Part shown: positions 10,053 through 19,071 of the stretch, one piece after another
How the letters are laid out: each line of letters begins with the position of its first letter
Numbering within the stretch: position 1 is the first letter of the stretch
Source of the DNA: Lachnospiraceae bacterium
GTDB taxonomy: Bacteria > Bacillota > Clostridia > Lachnospirales > Lachnospiraceae
Length of the DNA: 55,859 nt
Reading direction: 5' to 3'
Assembly (NCBI GenBank): GCA_017622875.1
Contig: JAGAQG010000041.1
Coordinates: 1 to 55,859 of the forward strand
Position numbers and translations under genes: made by a program
Notes under the pieces: generated by a model
What the model was told of the DNA's origin: nothing
Databases searched by the model: none
Seen by the model: only the letters and a program-made list of their open reading frames with translations

Positions 10053-11717
10053 ATGGAAAACGAAGCAGTATCAAAAAATTTTATTGAACAGTTTATAGAT
10101 AAGGATCTGGAAGAAGGCGTTTATGACACTGTCCATACACGTTTCCCACCGGAACCAAACGGTTACCTGCACATTGGACATGCAAAATCCATCCTTTTAA
10201 ACTATGGATTGGCACAGAAATATAATGGTAAGTTCAACTTACGTTTCGATGATACAAACCCTACAAAGGAAAAAATCGAATTCGTTGAATCTATCAAAGC
10301 AGACGTAGAATGGCTCGGCGCAGATTACGAAGACCGTTTATTCTTTGCATCAAACTATTTCCAGCAGATGTATGAAGGTGCTGTAAAGCTGATCAAAAAA
10401 GGCAAAGCTTACGTCTGCGATTTAACAGCAGAAGAAATCCGTGCTTACAGAGGAACTTTAACAGAACCAGGTAAGAACAGCCCATACCGTGACAGAAGCG
10501 TAGAAGAAAACTTGCAGCTTTTCGAAAACATGAAAAACGGTATGTACGAAGACGGTGAAAAGGTGCTCCGTGCAAAAATCGACATGGCGTCACCAAACAT
10601 GAACATGCGTGACCCGGTAATTTACCGTGTGGCTCATATGACACACCATAACACGGGCGACCAGTGGTGTATTTATCCAATGTATGACTATGCTCATCCG
10701 GTAGAAGATGCGATTGAAGGCATCACACATTCTATCTGTACATTGGAATTCGAAGACCACAGACCACTGTATGACTGGGTAGTAAAAGAACTGGAATATG
10801 AAATGCCTCCACGCCAGATCGAATTCGCAAAATTATATCTGACAAATGTAGTTACAGGTAAGAGATATATCAAACGTCTTGTAGAAGAAGGTATCGTAGA
10901 CGGTTGGGATGATCCGCGTCTGGTATCCATCGCAGCACTCCGCCGCCGTGGATTTACACCGGAATCCATTAAGATGTTCGTAGAGCTCTGTGGCGTTTCC
11001 AAGAGCAACAGCTCTGTAGAATATCCAATGCTTGAATACTGCATCCGTGAAGACTTGAAACTTAAAAAGCCACGTCTTGCAGCAGTTTTAGATCCAATCA
11101 AGCTCATCATTGACAACTATCCGGAAGGACAGGTGGAATATTTAGATGCAGCAAATAATCTTGAAAATGAAGAATTAGGTACAAGAAAATTGCCATTCTG
11201 CCGTGAACTCTACATCGAAAGAGAAGACTTCATGGAAGAACCGCCTAAGAAATACTTCCGTCTGTTCCCAGGCAACGAAGTACGTCTCATGCACGCATAT
11301 TTTGTAAAATGTGAAAGCTTTGTAAAAGACGAAAACGGTAAGGTAATCGAAGTACATTGTACTTATGACCCGGAAACAAAAGCAGGCAGCGGCTTTACTG
11401 GCAGAAAAGTAAAAGGAACCATTCACTGGGTACCGGCTCCATATGCGATTGAAGCAGAAGTTCGTTTATATGAAAACATCATTGACGAAGAAAAAGGTGT
11501 TTACAACGAAGACGGCAGCCTGAATTTAAATCCAAACTCCTTACAGGTAGTGGAAAAAGCATATCTTGAACCAGCTTTTGAAGGTGCAAAAGCATATGAC
11601 AGCTTCCAGTTTGTAAGAAATGGATTCTACTGTGTAGATGCAAAAGACTCAACACCGGAAAAATTAGTATTCAACAGAATCGTTTCCTTAAAGAGTTCTT
11701 TCAAATTACCGAAATAA
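10053..11717 (+). CDS. glnS: Glutaminyl-tRNA synthetase
   Basis: Class I synthetase that charges tRNA-Gln with glutamine directly. 554 residues, the usual length. HIGH signature is HIGHAK near residue 43 after [11 protein letters not shown], a GlnRS-specific context, and the KMSKS equivalent is [12 protein letters not shown] near residue 322. The anticodon-binding beta-barrels form the C-terminal half. A GlnRS-specific DDTNPTKE motif separates it from GluRS. It starts after GGGAGGA at 10038-10044. Many Firmicutes use the GatCAB route, so presence of GlnRS is informative but common in Lachnospiraceae. Confidence 0.95.
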   Translation: MENEAVSKNFIEQFIDKDLEEGVYDTVHTRFPPEPNGYLHIGHAKSILLNYGLAQKYNGKFNLRFDDTNPTKEKIEFVESIKADVEWLGADYEDRLFFASNYFQQMYEGAVKLIKKGKAYVCDLTAEEIRAYRGTLTEPGKNSPYRDRSVEENLQLFENMKNGMYEDGEKVLRAKIDMASPNMNMRDPVIYRVAHMTHHNTGDQWCIYPMYDYAHPVEDAIEGITHSICTLEFEDHRPLYDWVVKELEYEMPPRQIEFAKLYLTNVVTGKRYIKRLVEEGIVDGWDDPRLVSIAALRRRGFTPESIKMFVELCGVSKSNSSVEYPMLEYCIREDLKLKKPRLAAVLDPIKLIIDNYPEGQVEYLDAANNLENEELGTRKLPFCRELYIEREDFMEEPPKKYFRLFPGNEVRLMHAYFVKCESFVKDENGKVIEVHCTYDPETKAGSGFTGRKVKGTIHWVPAPYAIEAEVRLYENIIDEEKGVYNEDGSLNLNPNSLQVVEKAYLEPAFEGAKAYDSFQFVRNGFYCVDAKDSTPEKLVFNRIVSLKSSFKLPK

Positions 11718-11733
11718 GAGATAAGATAAAGTC

Positions 11734-11762
11734 AAGAGCGTGTGGTTTCCACACGCTCTTTT
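11734..11762 (+). terminator. Intrinsic terminator after glnS
   Basis: A perfect 12-bp stem (AAGAGCGTGTGG / CCACACGCTCTT) with loop TTT and a short T tail. It lies just upstream of the MocR gene and argues against the longer reading of that gene from 11740. Confidence 0.85.
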
Positions 11763-11775
11763 CGGAGGTACATTT

Positions 11776-13188
11776 ATGGAATTGACCTTTTCTTTGGACA
11801 ATCATAGCAAAAGTCCGTTATATGAACAGATTTACAATTATATTAAGAATGAAATTCATTCAGGAAAGATGACGGCAGCATCCAAATTACCGTCTACCAG
11901 AGCATTGGCAGAGCATCTGCAGATCAGCAGAAGCACGGTGGAGCTTGCCTATGAGCAGCTGATTTCGGAAGGCTATGTAGAGACTGTGCCATGGAAGGGT
12001 TATTATGTCAGTGACCTTTTGGGAATGTATCATATTGAAAATACGGAAAATCAGAAAAATACAGAAAATCAGAAAATCGAGCAGACCTATCGCTATGACT
12101 TTACGCCAAATGGCATAGAACTGGATTACTTTCCCTATGCAACCTGGAGAAAGCTTACCAAAAAGGTACAGAATGAACAGGAAAGTGAAATCTTTCAGTT
12201 GGGAGATCAAAAAGGGGAGCGTATTTTCAGGGAAACTATCGCAAGCTATGTACATCAGGCACGCGGGGTAAACTGTGGTCCGGAACAGGTCATTGTGGGG
12301 GCTGGAAGTGATTATTTACTGCTGCTTTTGCAGTTTTTGCTTGGCAGCGGGCATACCATTGCCATGGAAACACCGGGATATCTGCATGGATACCGGATTT
12401 TATCCAACCTATTTGACGGAATCGTGACGGTAGAAGGCGATAAAAATGGAATGAGTGTGGATGCGCTTAGAAACACAGAGGCAGATATTGCGTACCTGAT
12501 GCCTTCCCATCAGTATCCGCTGGGAACAGTCATGCCAATTAAACGCAGAATAGAATTGCTCAACTGGGCATATGAAAGGGAAGGACGCTATATCATTGAG
12601 GATGACTATGACAGCGAATTCCGTTATAAGGGAAAGCCGATTCCGGCTCTGCAGGGAAATGACGGACAGGGAAAGGTGATCTATCTTGGAACCTTCAGTA
12701 AGGCTATCGCACCGTCTATCAGAATCAGTTATCTGATTCTGCCAAAAGAACTTTTGGCAGTTTATGAGAAAAAAGGAAGAGCACTTTCATCGACTGTTTC
12801 CAGAATTGACCAGATGCTCATCAATGAATTTATTACAGGGGGCTATATGGAACGCCACTTAAATAAGATGAGGGGAATCTATAAAATGAAGCATGATACC
12901 CTGATGAATGCGTTGAAAGTTTTTCCAAAATCCTGTAGGATAAAGGGAGAGAATGCAGGAGTGCATCTTCTCCTGGAACTTCCAAAGGACGCGAAGGAGC
13001 AGTGGTTCGTAGAGAAAGCCGCAGAGCTTGGTGTCCGGGTGCAGGGGCTTTCCCAGTGCTGCCTTGGAAGAACTGAGAATCCGCAGAATGCCACATTGAT
13101 CTTAGGGTATGCGGTATTAAAGGAAAAGGACATGGAAGCAGCGGTGAATATTTTGTTTGAGCTGTTTTGTGCAAGGAATGGAAAATAA
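11776..13188 (+). CDS. MocR/PdxR-type transcription regulator (GntR HTH plus aminotransferase-like domain)
   Basis: A 470-residue DNA-binding regulator. Residues 1-75 form a GntR winged helix (SPLYEQIYNYIKNEIHSGKM, LPSTRALAEHLQISRSTVEL). The rest resembles a fold-type I aminotransferase: IEDDYDSEFRY supplies the PLP-ring Asp/Tyr region and GTFSKAIAPSIRISY contains the PLP lysine. The start at 11776 follows CGGAGG; an in-frame ATG at 11740 would place a terminator inside the gene. The linker carries an imperfect tandem repeat (ENTENQKNTENQK). It is followed at once by a lipoprotein gene (1 base), so may lead or autoregulate the 11.8-19.0 kb operon. The effector is unknown. Confidence 0.9.
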   Translation: MELTFSLDNHSKSPLYEQIYNYIKNEIHSGKMTAASKLPSTRALAEHLQISRSTVELAYEQLISEGYVETVPWKGYYVSDLLGMYHIENTENQKNTENQKIEQTYRYDFTPNGIELDYFPYATWRKLTKKVQNEQESEIFQLGDQKGERIFRETIASYVHQARGVNCGPEQVIVGAGSDYLLLLLQFLLGSGHTIAMETPGYLHGYRILSNLFDGIVTVEGDKNGMSVDALRNTEADIAYLMPSHQYPLGTVMPIKRRIELLNWAYEREGRYIIEDDYDSEFRYKGKPIPALQGNDGQGKVIYLGTFSKAIAPSIRISYLILPKELLAVYEKKGRALSSTVSRIDQMLINEFITGGYMERHLNKMRGIYKMKHDTLMNALKVFPKSCRIKGENAGVHLLLELPKDAKEQWFVEKAAELGVRVQGLSQCCLGRTENPQNATLILGYAVLKEKDMEAAVNILFELFCARNGK

Positions 13189-13189
13189 A

Positions 13190-14110
13190 ATGAATTTAAA
13201 ATATATTACGAAGAAGATCGCAGCAGTCTGCCTGATCGCAGTGCTTTGCATGGGAGGGCTTACAGGCTGCGGAAATGATACGAAAATTGTATTTACTACC
13301 GGACTGTCCGGAAATCAGATTTTTAAGATTGGTTCTAAGACCTGTACCACACCGGAAATCATGATTTATCTGACTACTTTTTATAACCAGTATGTCAACA
13401 TTTATGGAGAGGAAATGTGGCATTATGACTTTGGCGGTGTCTCCTTAGAGGAGCATGTAAAAGATGTGGTTCTCTCGAAGATGGCTCAGATCAAAATTAT
13501 GAATCTGATGGCAGAGGAACAGGATATAAAATTAAGTGAGAAAGAAGAAAAACAGGTTTTAGCAGCGGCAGAATGCTATTATAGTAAGTTAGAGGATGAC
13601 CTGAAGAGCGAAGAGAATATTACAGAATCGATTGTACAAGAGGTTTACCGCGAATATGCGCTGGCAAACAAAGTGTATGCCACGATCACGGAGTCTGCGG
13701 ATATGGAAATCAGTGACGATGAGGCGAGAACGGTCACTGTTCAGGAAATCAGATGCAGTGATCAGAAAGAAACCATTAAAAACTATACCAGAGGAAGCAC
13801 AGACCCGGCCTATGAAGAACTGTTATTCTCTATGGATGAAGGGGATGTCAGCGATGTGATCGAGCTGGAAGATGGTTCTTATATTGTAAAATGTATCAGT
13901 ACAATGGACTATGAAGCGACCCAGGAAAACAAACTGGTACTTGCAGAGAAGAGAAAGCAGGAAGCATTTTCAAAAGCTTATACAGAGATTGCTGCAAATA
14001 CCCATTCTCAGTTTCGGGATAAGCAGTGGGAAAAGATTACTTTAAATGAAGAGATTCACAGTACAGAGGCGAATTTCTTCGATATTTATGACGAATATAT
14101 CAAACAGTAA
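13190..14110 (+). CDS. PrsA/SurA-like lipoprotein (degenerate parvulin-type foldase)
   Basis: 306-residue lipoprotein: basic N-terminus, hydrophobic core and lipobox LTGC (Cys about residue 27). The middle is an acidic helical segment like the SurA/PrsA N-domain. A short stretch (VTVQEIRCS, then LFSMDEGDVSDVIELEDGSY) resembles the edges of a PpiC-type rotamase, but the core between them is much shorter than a normal parvulin domain, so isomerase activity is doubtful. I chose 13190 because AAGGA at 13173-13177 suits it better than the upstream ATGs. It would act outside the membrane as a chaperone-like protein; clients are unknown. Confidence 0.75.
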   Translation: MNLKYITKKIAAVCLIAVLCMGGLTGCGNDTKIVFTTGLSGNQIFKIGSKTCTTPEIMIYLTTFYNQYVNIYGEEMWHYDFGGVSLEEHVKDVVLSKMAQIKIMNLMAEEQDIKLSEKEEKQVLAAAECYYSKLEDDLKSEENITESIVQEVYREYALANKVYATITESADMEISDDEARTVTVQEIRCSDQKETIKNYTRGSTDPAYEELLFSMDEGDVSDVIELEDGSYIVKCISTMDYEATQENKLVLAEKRKQEAFSKAYTEIAANTHSQFRDKQWEKITLNEEIHSTEANFFDIYDEYIKQ

Positions 14111-14120
14111 GGGTGAGTAT

Positions 14121-14501
14121 ATGAAAGAAAAAATGGAGCGGTTTGCGAGGGGAGAATTTGATGAGAACCTGCCAAAGATCGAGCTTCCAAAAGGACCTGT
14201 TTCCTGGGAAATGGAGCCGGAGGCTGCGTTTACGGGATATCTTCGTTTTCGCTCTGAAAACGGTATTCGCATCCGCGGCTATGTGCTTTGTACAGATGGA
14301 AATATGAAAATCATGAACCCACAATTTTTCGGGAAAAATATCAAGATTGAATTTACCTACAGCAGCAGAAATACTGAGGATGGGGATAAAAAACGGGGCA
14401 AATTGATCCTGATTACCAATGCAGGAGAGTTCCTTGTACCGTTTGTAGTTCAGATTCGAAAAAAATCGGCAGAGGAAGGAGAAAACTTCCATGAATCATG
14501 A
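14121..14501 (+). CDS. DUF5717-like N-terminal fragment (predicted beta-sandwich)
   Basis: 126-residue protein beginning MKEKMERFARGEFDENLP, which I recall as the typical start of much longer Lachnospiraceae DUF5717 proteins. The rest alternates short hydrophobic strands (AFTGYLRFRSENGIRIRGYV, GKLILITNAGEFLVPFVVQI) as in an Ig-like sandwich. It has no signal peptide. The next gene overlaps it by 11 bases in another frame and looks like the remainder of the same protein, so this is either natural fission with translational coupling or a frameshift. Family assignment is from memory of the N-terminal pattern, not a search. Confidence 0.6.
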   Translation: MKEKMERFARGEFDENLPKIELPKGPVSWEMEPEAAFTGYLRFRSENGIRIRGYVLCTDGNMKIMNPQFFGKNIKIEFTYSSRNTEDGDKKRGKLILITNAGEFLVPFVVQIRKKSAEEGENFHES

Positions 14502-17163
14502 AAATCTGTTGGAAAAAAGTCTGATCGTAGACTATTTAAAGGAATTTGAAGATTTTTGTTTTGGAAAAACAGATGCAAAAAGCTATTATGACAGAAATTT
14601 TCGAAGAGCGGAGAAGCTCTTTGAAATGTTTCCGGAAAATCCTCTTTATCATCTGATGCAGGCGGCGGTTCTGATTCGTGTTGGAAAGAAGGATGAGGGC
14701 GAACAGATTCTGAAAAAATATGAGCGCAACCGGGTGCTGCAGTTTAAAAATCCGGAATTTCGTGCCTGCTTTTTGTATCTGGCAGGGGAACTGACTGACG
14801 ATAAGATTCAGAGGAAGAACATTGTTATCCAGCTGCAGAAGCTTTATCAGAAAGATCAGCTGCAGCCTTCCCTTTACTGGTATCTGACACGTCTTGACGA
14901 GAGCTTCGCAAAGAATCCGGAAAAAAAGCTTGCTTTTTTAGAAAAGCAGTGGAAGCTTGGCTGCAAACAGAATCTTTTATACATAGAGGTGATCCGCACT
15001 TTGAGAGAATATCCGGAAGCTGCAGGCGAACTGGATGATTTTCTAATGCAGTGCTATATCTGGGCTCAGAGGCGCAAAGTCATCGTTAAGGAAATGGGTG
15101 CTCAGATTGCCAAAAGTGCTATGAAATTAAAGCGCTGTGATAAAAAATATGAGTATCTTTTAAGAGAATGCTATCGCATATTCTCTACAAAGGAACTTTT
15201 AGCGGCACTCTGCAGTCTTTATATCAGAGACGGCAGAACAGATAAAACTGCGGCAGAATACTATGCCAAAGGTGTTGAATTTGAGTTAAAGCTCAATAAT
15301 CTGTATGAATATTATATGATGGCTACCACGGAGCAGAAGAAAAAACTGCTTCCTGAGCAGGTGCTGTTGTATTTCTTATATCACGAGACCCTGACTTCCT
15401 CACAGAAGGTATTTTTGTATAAAAATCTGATCTGTTATGGAGACCGGGAGTCAGAAATTTACGAAAAATATATTGAAAAAATTGAACAATATACGGTAGA
15501 CAGCCTGTTGAAACGCCGAATCAGCCCGGAATATGCCTGCCTTTATGAGCATGTGCTCTATCCGCAGATATTTACCAGAGAAATGGCGGAAGCAATGACG
15601 GATTTAATGTTCCTTAGAAAAATTACCTGTACAGATGTACGTATTAAGGAAGTGGAAGTTTCCTATGAACAGTTCAAGGAAAAGAAACGTATTGTGTTAA
15701 AAAAGCAGCAGGCGTATGTTCCAATCTATACGCCGTCCGCAGTGATAACGTTGGTAGATGAGGTTGGAAATCTTTACAGAAATACCGTTTCCTATCAAAT
15801 GGAAAAGCTGTTGGATGAAAAGAAATATCTGGACATTTGCAAGCAGTATACCCAAAATCATGCAGGGTTATTGCTGCATTTATGTGGAAAGAAGGCAGAG
15901 CAGATAACGATTACGGTGGATAACGAAGCACTTTACAGGCAGATTCCGGACACGGAAGGGTTTACGGAAAACTACCGTAATGCAGTAATCTTAAAACTTC
16001 TGGAATATACCTGCACAAAGAAGAACTTTGAAGAAGTACCGGAGTCATGGTTTTACATGAGCGGAAAGTCCATGAACAGAGAGCAGAGAGGAAAGATGAT
16101 CACTTTCCTTGCCCGCGCCGAAAAATATGAGCAGGCCTTCGCATGGCTGGAAAGCTATGGTGCGGTACACGTTTCAGCCAATACGATCTTAAAGATACTG
16201 GCAGCGCTTTCAGATAAAAAAGAGGCAGAAAGTGAATTATATTACCGCCTGTGTTATGGATGCTTTCAGAATGGACAGATAAATTATACCAGCCTGAAAT
16301 ACCTGGCAGATTCTTTCCTTGGAACCTGCGCTCAGATGGCAGAGGTATGGAAGCAGGCAAAGGCATTTGGTGTGGAAACCTCCCAGATGGAAGAGCGGAT
16401 TCTTGTGCAGATGATGTTTACGGGAACTGATCTTGCGGATCATTTTGATATTTATCTTTCCTACAATCAGAGAGAGCCGGCAGAATATTTGAAAAAGGCC
16501 TATCTGACTTATATGTCCAGAGAGGCATTCGTGAAAAATAAAGAGCTGGATAACAGATTTTATTTTCTTTTAGAAGAAGAATTGCTAAATCATCAGGGAT
16601 ATGCGGAAATCTGTATTCTTGCATATTTGAAATATCTGTCAAAGAAGCAGACCTTATCTGTAAAACAGAAAAATGCGTCTACAGGATATTTAAAGGATTT
16701 CTTTGCAAGGAAATGCTATTTTGAATTTATGCAGGAATTTGGAAGAACCATTACCGAGGCACTTGTGTTGGAAGATAAGGTGTTTGTAGAATACTATGCA
16801 CCGGCTACATCGGAAGTCATTCTTCATTATATCATTGAAAAGGCGGATGAAGAAAAATACCGTTATACCACCTGTAAAATGTATCCTTCTTACGGAGGAG
16901 TGTATGTAAAGACCTTTACTTTGTTTGAAGGGGAAAAAATAACTTACTTTATCACAGAGAAAAAAGAAGATGGAAGTGAGAAATCAACACCTTCCATGAC
17001 CAAGGAGAAGGAAGTCTGCATTTTGGATTCAGGAACCAGATATGGCAGAATCAACAGTCTTCGGGAGCTTGAAAAGATGGGACAGAAAACACAGTCTGCA
17101 AAGGAAATGCAGGAATGCAGATTTTTGGAGATGGCAGCAGAGCAGTTGTTTGATGTCAAATAA
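14491..17163 (+). CDS. DUF5717-like large helical repeat protein
   Basis: 890-residue cytoplasmic protein with no signal peptide or membrane helix. The N-terminal third reads as TPR-like helical repeats (RRAEKLFEMFPENPLYHLMQ, AAVLIRVGKKDEGEQILKKY). The rest is predominantly helical and rich in Lys, Glu, Tyr and aromatic residues. The last 170 residues contain strands (EVILHYIIEKADEEKYRY, YGGVYVKTFTLFEGEKITYF). No catalytic motif is apparent. It overlaps the upstream 126-residue ORF by 11 bases and is followed after 12 bases by an Hsp70-like gene. I place it with DUF5717 by its context and N-terminal neighbour; function is unknown. Confidence 0.65.
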   Translation: MNHENLLEKSLIVDYLKEFEDFCFGKTDAKSYYDRNFRRAEKLFEMFPENPLYHLMQAAVLIRVGKKDEGEQILKKYERNRVLQFKNPEFRACFLYLAGELTDDKIQRKNIVIQLQKLYQKDQLQPSLYWYLTRLDESFAKNPEKKLAFLEKQWKLGCKQNLLYIEVIRTLREYPEAAGELDDFLMQCYIWAQRRKVIVKEMGAQIAKSAMKLKRCDKKYEYLLRECYRIFSTKELLAALCSLYIRDGRTDKTAAEYYAKGVEFELKLNNLYEYYMMATTEQKKKLLPEQVLLYFLYHETLTSSQKVFLYKNLICYGDRESEIYEKYIEKIEQYTVDSLLKRRISPEYACLYEHVLYPQIFTREMAEAMTDLMFLRKITCTDVRIKEVEVSYEQFKEKKRIVLKKQQAYVPIYTPSAVITLVDEVGNLYRNTVSYQMEKLLDEKKYLDICKQYTQNHAGLLLHLCGKKAEQITITVDNEALYRQIPDTEGFTENYRNAVILKLLEYTCTKKNFEEVPESWFYMSGKSMNREQRGKMITFLARAEKYEQAFAWLESYGAVHVSANTILKILAALSDKKEAESELYYRLCYGCFQNGQINYTSLKYLADSFLGTCAQMAEVWKQAKAFGVETSQMEERILVQMMFTGTDLADHFDIYLSYNQREPAEYLKKAYLTYMSREAFVKNKELDNRFYFLLEEELLNHQGYAEICILAYLKYLSKKQTLSVKQKNASTGYLKDFFARKCYFEFMQEFGRTITEALVLEDKVFVEYYAPATSEVILHYIIEKADEEKYRYTTCKMYPSYGGVYVKTFTLFEGEKITYFITEKKEDGSEKSTPSMTKEKEVCILDSGTRYGRINSLRELEKMGQKTQSAKEMQECRFLEMAAEQLFDVK

Positions 17164-17175
17164 AGGAAGAGAACT

Positions 17176-18222
17176 ATGGTAGCTGGAATTGAGTTGGGAA
17201 AAGAATATGTGCAGATCTGCGTAAAGACAGAGGGTATGAAAGAGCCGGAATCGGTGACAAAAGTGGCAGGATGTGAACATTACAGAATTCCTACAGAAGG
17301 GAACCTGGAAGAACGTTCAGAATTGCAGGAACTTTTTCACAGACTCTGGAGAATGATTACACCTTATGCGGGAAAAGAATCTTTGGAATATCTGGTATTT
17401 TGTCTGGAAAATAACTCTGAGAAGATGAGAGCACTTCTTCTGGACATTGCACAGATTTATAATATTTCTGTGGACAAGATTCGTTTTATGGACAAAGCAG
17501 AGTGCTTTTCTGCTTATGTTCTTCATCAGAGTGCGGAACTTTTGGCGCATAATTCTCTGTTGATTGAAAATCATGGTGGGGAAAAGACAAAATTTCTTCT
17601 GCATAAGAGGGCAAGAACTGCGCCGGTGGTAACGGAGGTAAGAAACATTTCTGAAAAGTCTTTAGAAGGAGCTTTTGCAGATCATGCAATTTCTTCTGTA
17701 TTTCTGGTAGGAGATGATTTTGAAGAAGAATGGATGCAGCAGAATCTGAAACTTTTAAAGACCGGAAGAAGAGTGTTCGCAGGAAAAAATCTTTATGTGA
17801 AGGGCGCCTGCTATCAGGGCGTGGATTTAAAAGACGGTGTGGAAACCTGCCTGTATCTGGGAGCTGAGAAGGTATGCTGTAATATTGCCCTGAAGGCAGA
17901 ATCAGAAGGCAGAATAGAATATGTGCCGATGGTGGAAGGCGGAAAGAACTGGTACGAGTCCAATAGGGCGGTGGAAGTGCTGCTGCTTGATGAACCGGAA
18001 CTTGAATTTGCCATTATTCCAATCAATGGGAAAGAAAAAAAGACGGTTCTCGTCGGTTTGAAAGATCTTCCCGCACGGCCGAAAAAGACTACAAGACTTC
18101 GGGTAGAGCTTGAATTTTCCGACCCGACACATGCAAAGCTTATGATAAAGGATTTGGGATTTGGAGAGCTTTTTCCTCAGTCTGATATGATCTATGAAGG
18201 AGAATTGCAATGGGAACAGTAA
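17176..18222 (+). CDS. DUF5716-like protein with Hsp70/actin-like N-terminal fold
   Basis: 348 residues. The start MVAGIELGKEYVQICV resembles the phosphate-1 hairpin of actin/Hsp70 ATPases (G-I-D-L-G-T), and LLIENHGGEKTKFLLHKR sits where a second phosphate loop would be. Residues such as Asp and Thr needed for ATP hydrolysis are not clearly kept, so it may be a pseudo-ATPase. The C-terminal 90 residues (VEVLLLDEPELEFAIIPING, DLPARPKKTTRLRVELEFSD) look like a beta-sandwich comparable to an Hsp70 substrate domain. It starts behind GGAAGAG and overlaps the next gene by 13 bases. I believe it belongs to the DUF5716 group, from memory. Confidence 0.6.
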   Translation: MVAGIELGKEYVQICVKTEGMKEPESVTKVAGCEHYRIPTEGNLEERSELQELFHRLWRMITPYAGKESLEYLVFCLENNSEKMRALLLDIAQIYNISVDKIRFMDKAECFSAYVLHQSAELLAHNSLLIENHGGEKTKFLLHKRARTAPVVTEVRNISEKSLEGAFADHAISSVFLVGDDFEEEWMQQNLKLLKTGRRVFAGKNLYVKGACYQGVDLKDGVETCLYLGAEKVCCNIALKAESEGRIEYVPMVEGGKNWYESNRAVEVLLLDEPELEFAIIPINGKEKKTVLVGLKDLPARPKKTTRLRVELEFSDPTHAKLMIKDLGFGELFPQSDMIYEGELQWEQ

Positions 18223-18986
18223 AACTATGCGTTCATGAAATGGCGAAGACTCCTTACTATGTGGAGGCAACAGGGATTCACTTATATTCTATCGAAGAAC
18301 TTGCCTATTATTTATATGAAAATATTTATCTGATTGATGATCACATCGTGGAGGAAAAGCTGTATTCCTGGATTGAAAAGGAACTTGGTATGTCTGCTCT
18401 GGCAGAGAAGCTTCGAGGCAGCAGAGGAACCGGAAATCACGTATATAATCAGGTTATGACAATTCTTCATGCTTCGGAATATTATTCAGAAGAAGAATTA
18501 AATCAATTGTCAGAAAAGATTAAGAAGATTTCAGCGCTTCAGGCCCAGGAGCGCATGAAGTATAAGGCGGATGAACTGCTTGAAAACGATAATTACTGGG
18601 CGGCAGTCACAGAATATGAGAGACTTTTGAGTATTCGGCAGAACAGCAGATTAACAGTGGATTTCTATGCAAAGGTCTGGAACAATCTTGGAACATGCTA
18701 TGCAAGACTGTTTTTGTTTGAAAAAGCGGCAGGCTGCTTTGAAAATGCGTATCAGTTTCAGAAGATTGCAGAATACAAGGAAAAGGCTTATTATGCGAGA
18801 AAACTGGCAAATTACGGTCAGGAAGAGGCCGAAGAACTGTTGGAAAACAATATTTCAGAGGAATTTATAAAAAAAGCAGAGAATCTTTTATCAGAACTGG
18901 AGGAGGCGAGCCGGACAGAGTGCAGGGAAGTATCTTTGGAGGAGTTTTTAAAGGTGCGAAAAAGAAAAATGGTATTGACTTCTTAA
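18210..18986 (+). CDS. TPR-type helical protein, partner of the Hsp70-like gene
   Basis: 258-residue soluble protein with no signal. Its first 120 residues are a helical domain of unknown family (YSIEELAYYLYENIYLIDDH). From residue about 110 come TPR-like helices, e.g. DELLENDNYWAAVTEYERLL and WNNLGTCYARLFLFEKAAGC, the second a good TPR consensus with W/LG/Y/A/F/A positions. The C-terminus is acidic and basic coiled helix. It overlaps the Hsp70-like gene by 13 bases, so the two are translationally coupled and probably interact. TPR proteins often bind chaperone C-termini, which fits the neighbour, but no client is known. Confidence 0.7.
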   Translation: MGTVKLCVHEMAKTPYYVEATGIHLYSIEELAYYLYENIYLIDDHIVEEKLYSWIEKELGMSALAEKLRGSRGTGNHVYNQVMTILHASEYYSEEELNQLSEKIKKISALQAQERMKYKADELLENDNYWAAVTEYERLLSIRQNSRLTVDFYAKVWNNLGTCYARLFLFEKAAGCFENAYQFQKIAEYKEKAYYARKLANYGQEEAEELLENNISEEFIKKAENLLSELEEASRTECREVSLEEFLKVRKRKMVLTS

Positions 18987-19003
18987 GACACCTGTGCTAT
19001 CTT
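18975..19003 (+). promoter_or_regulatory. Strong predicted promoter of the amino acid ABC operon
   Basis: -35 TTGACT (18975-18980), 17-base spacer, -10 TATCTT (18998-19003). The -35 and part of the spacer lie inside the last codons of the TPR gene, and no terminator separates the two units. Confidence 0.7.
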
Positions 19004-19018
19004 AAATACTGTCGTTAG

Positions 19019-19038
19019 CACTTTACCATGGTAGAGTG
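19019..19038 (+). promoter_or_regulatory. 20-bp palindrome downstream of promoter (candidate operator)
   Basis: CACTTTACCA / TGGTAGAGTG form a 20-bp dyad with a single imperfect (G-T) pair and no loop. It covers about +9 to +28 of the predicted transcript, a typical position for a roadblock repressor. It could also form an RNA hairpin, but the lack of a loop favours a DNA operator. Confidence 0.5.
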
Positions 19039-19071
19039 AAAACGAACTAAAGTGACTGGAAGGTGTAGATT

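Noticed and set aside
11740-11775. Longer start for the MocR gene
   Set aside because: It would put the glnS terminator inside the coding region and lacks a ribosome site; the ATG at 11776 follows CGGAGG.
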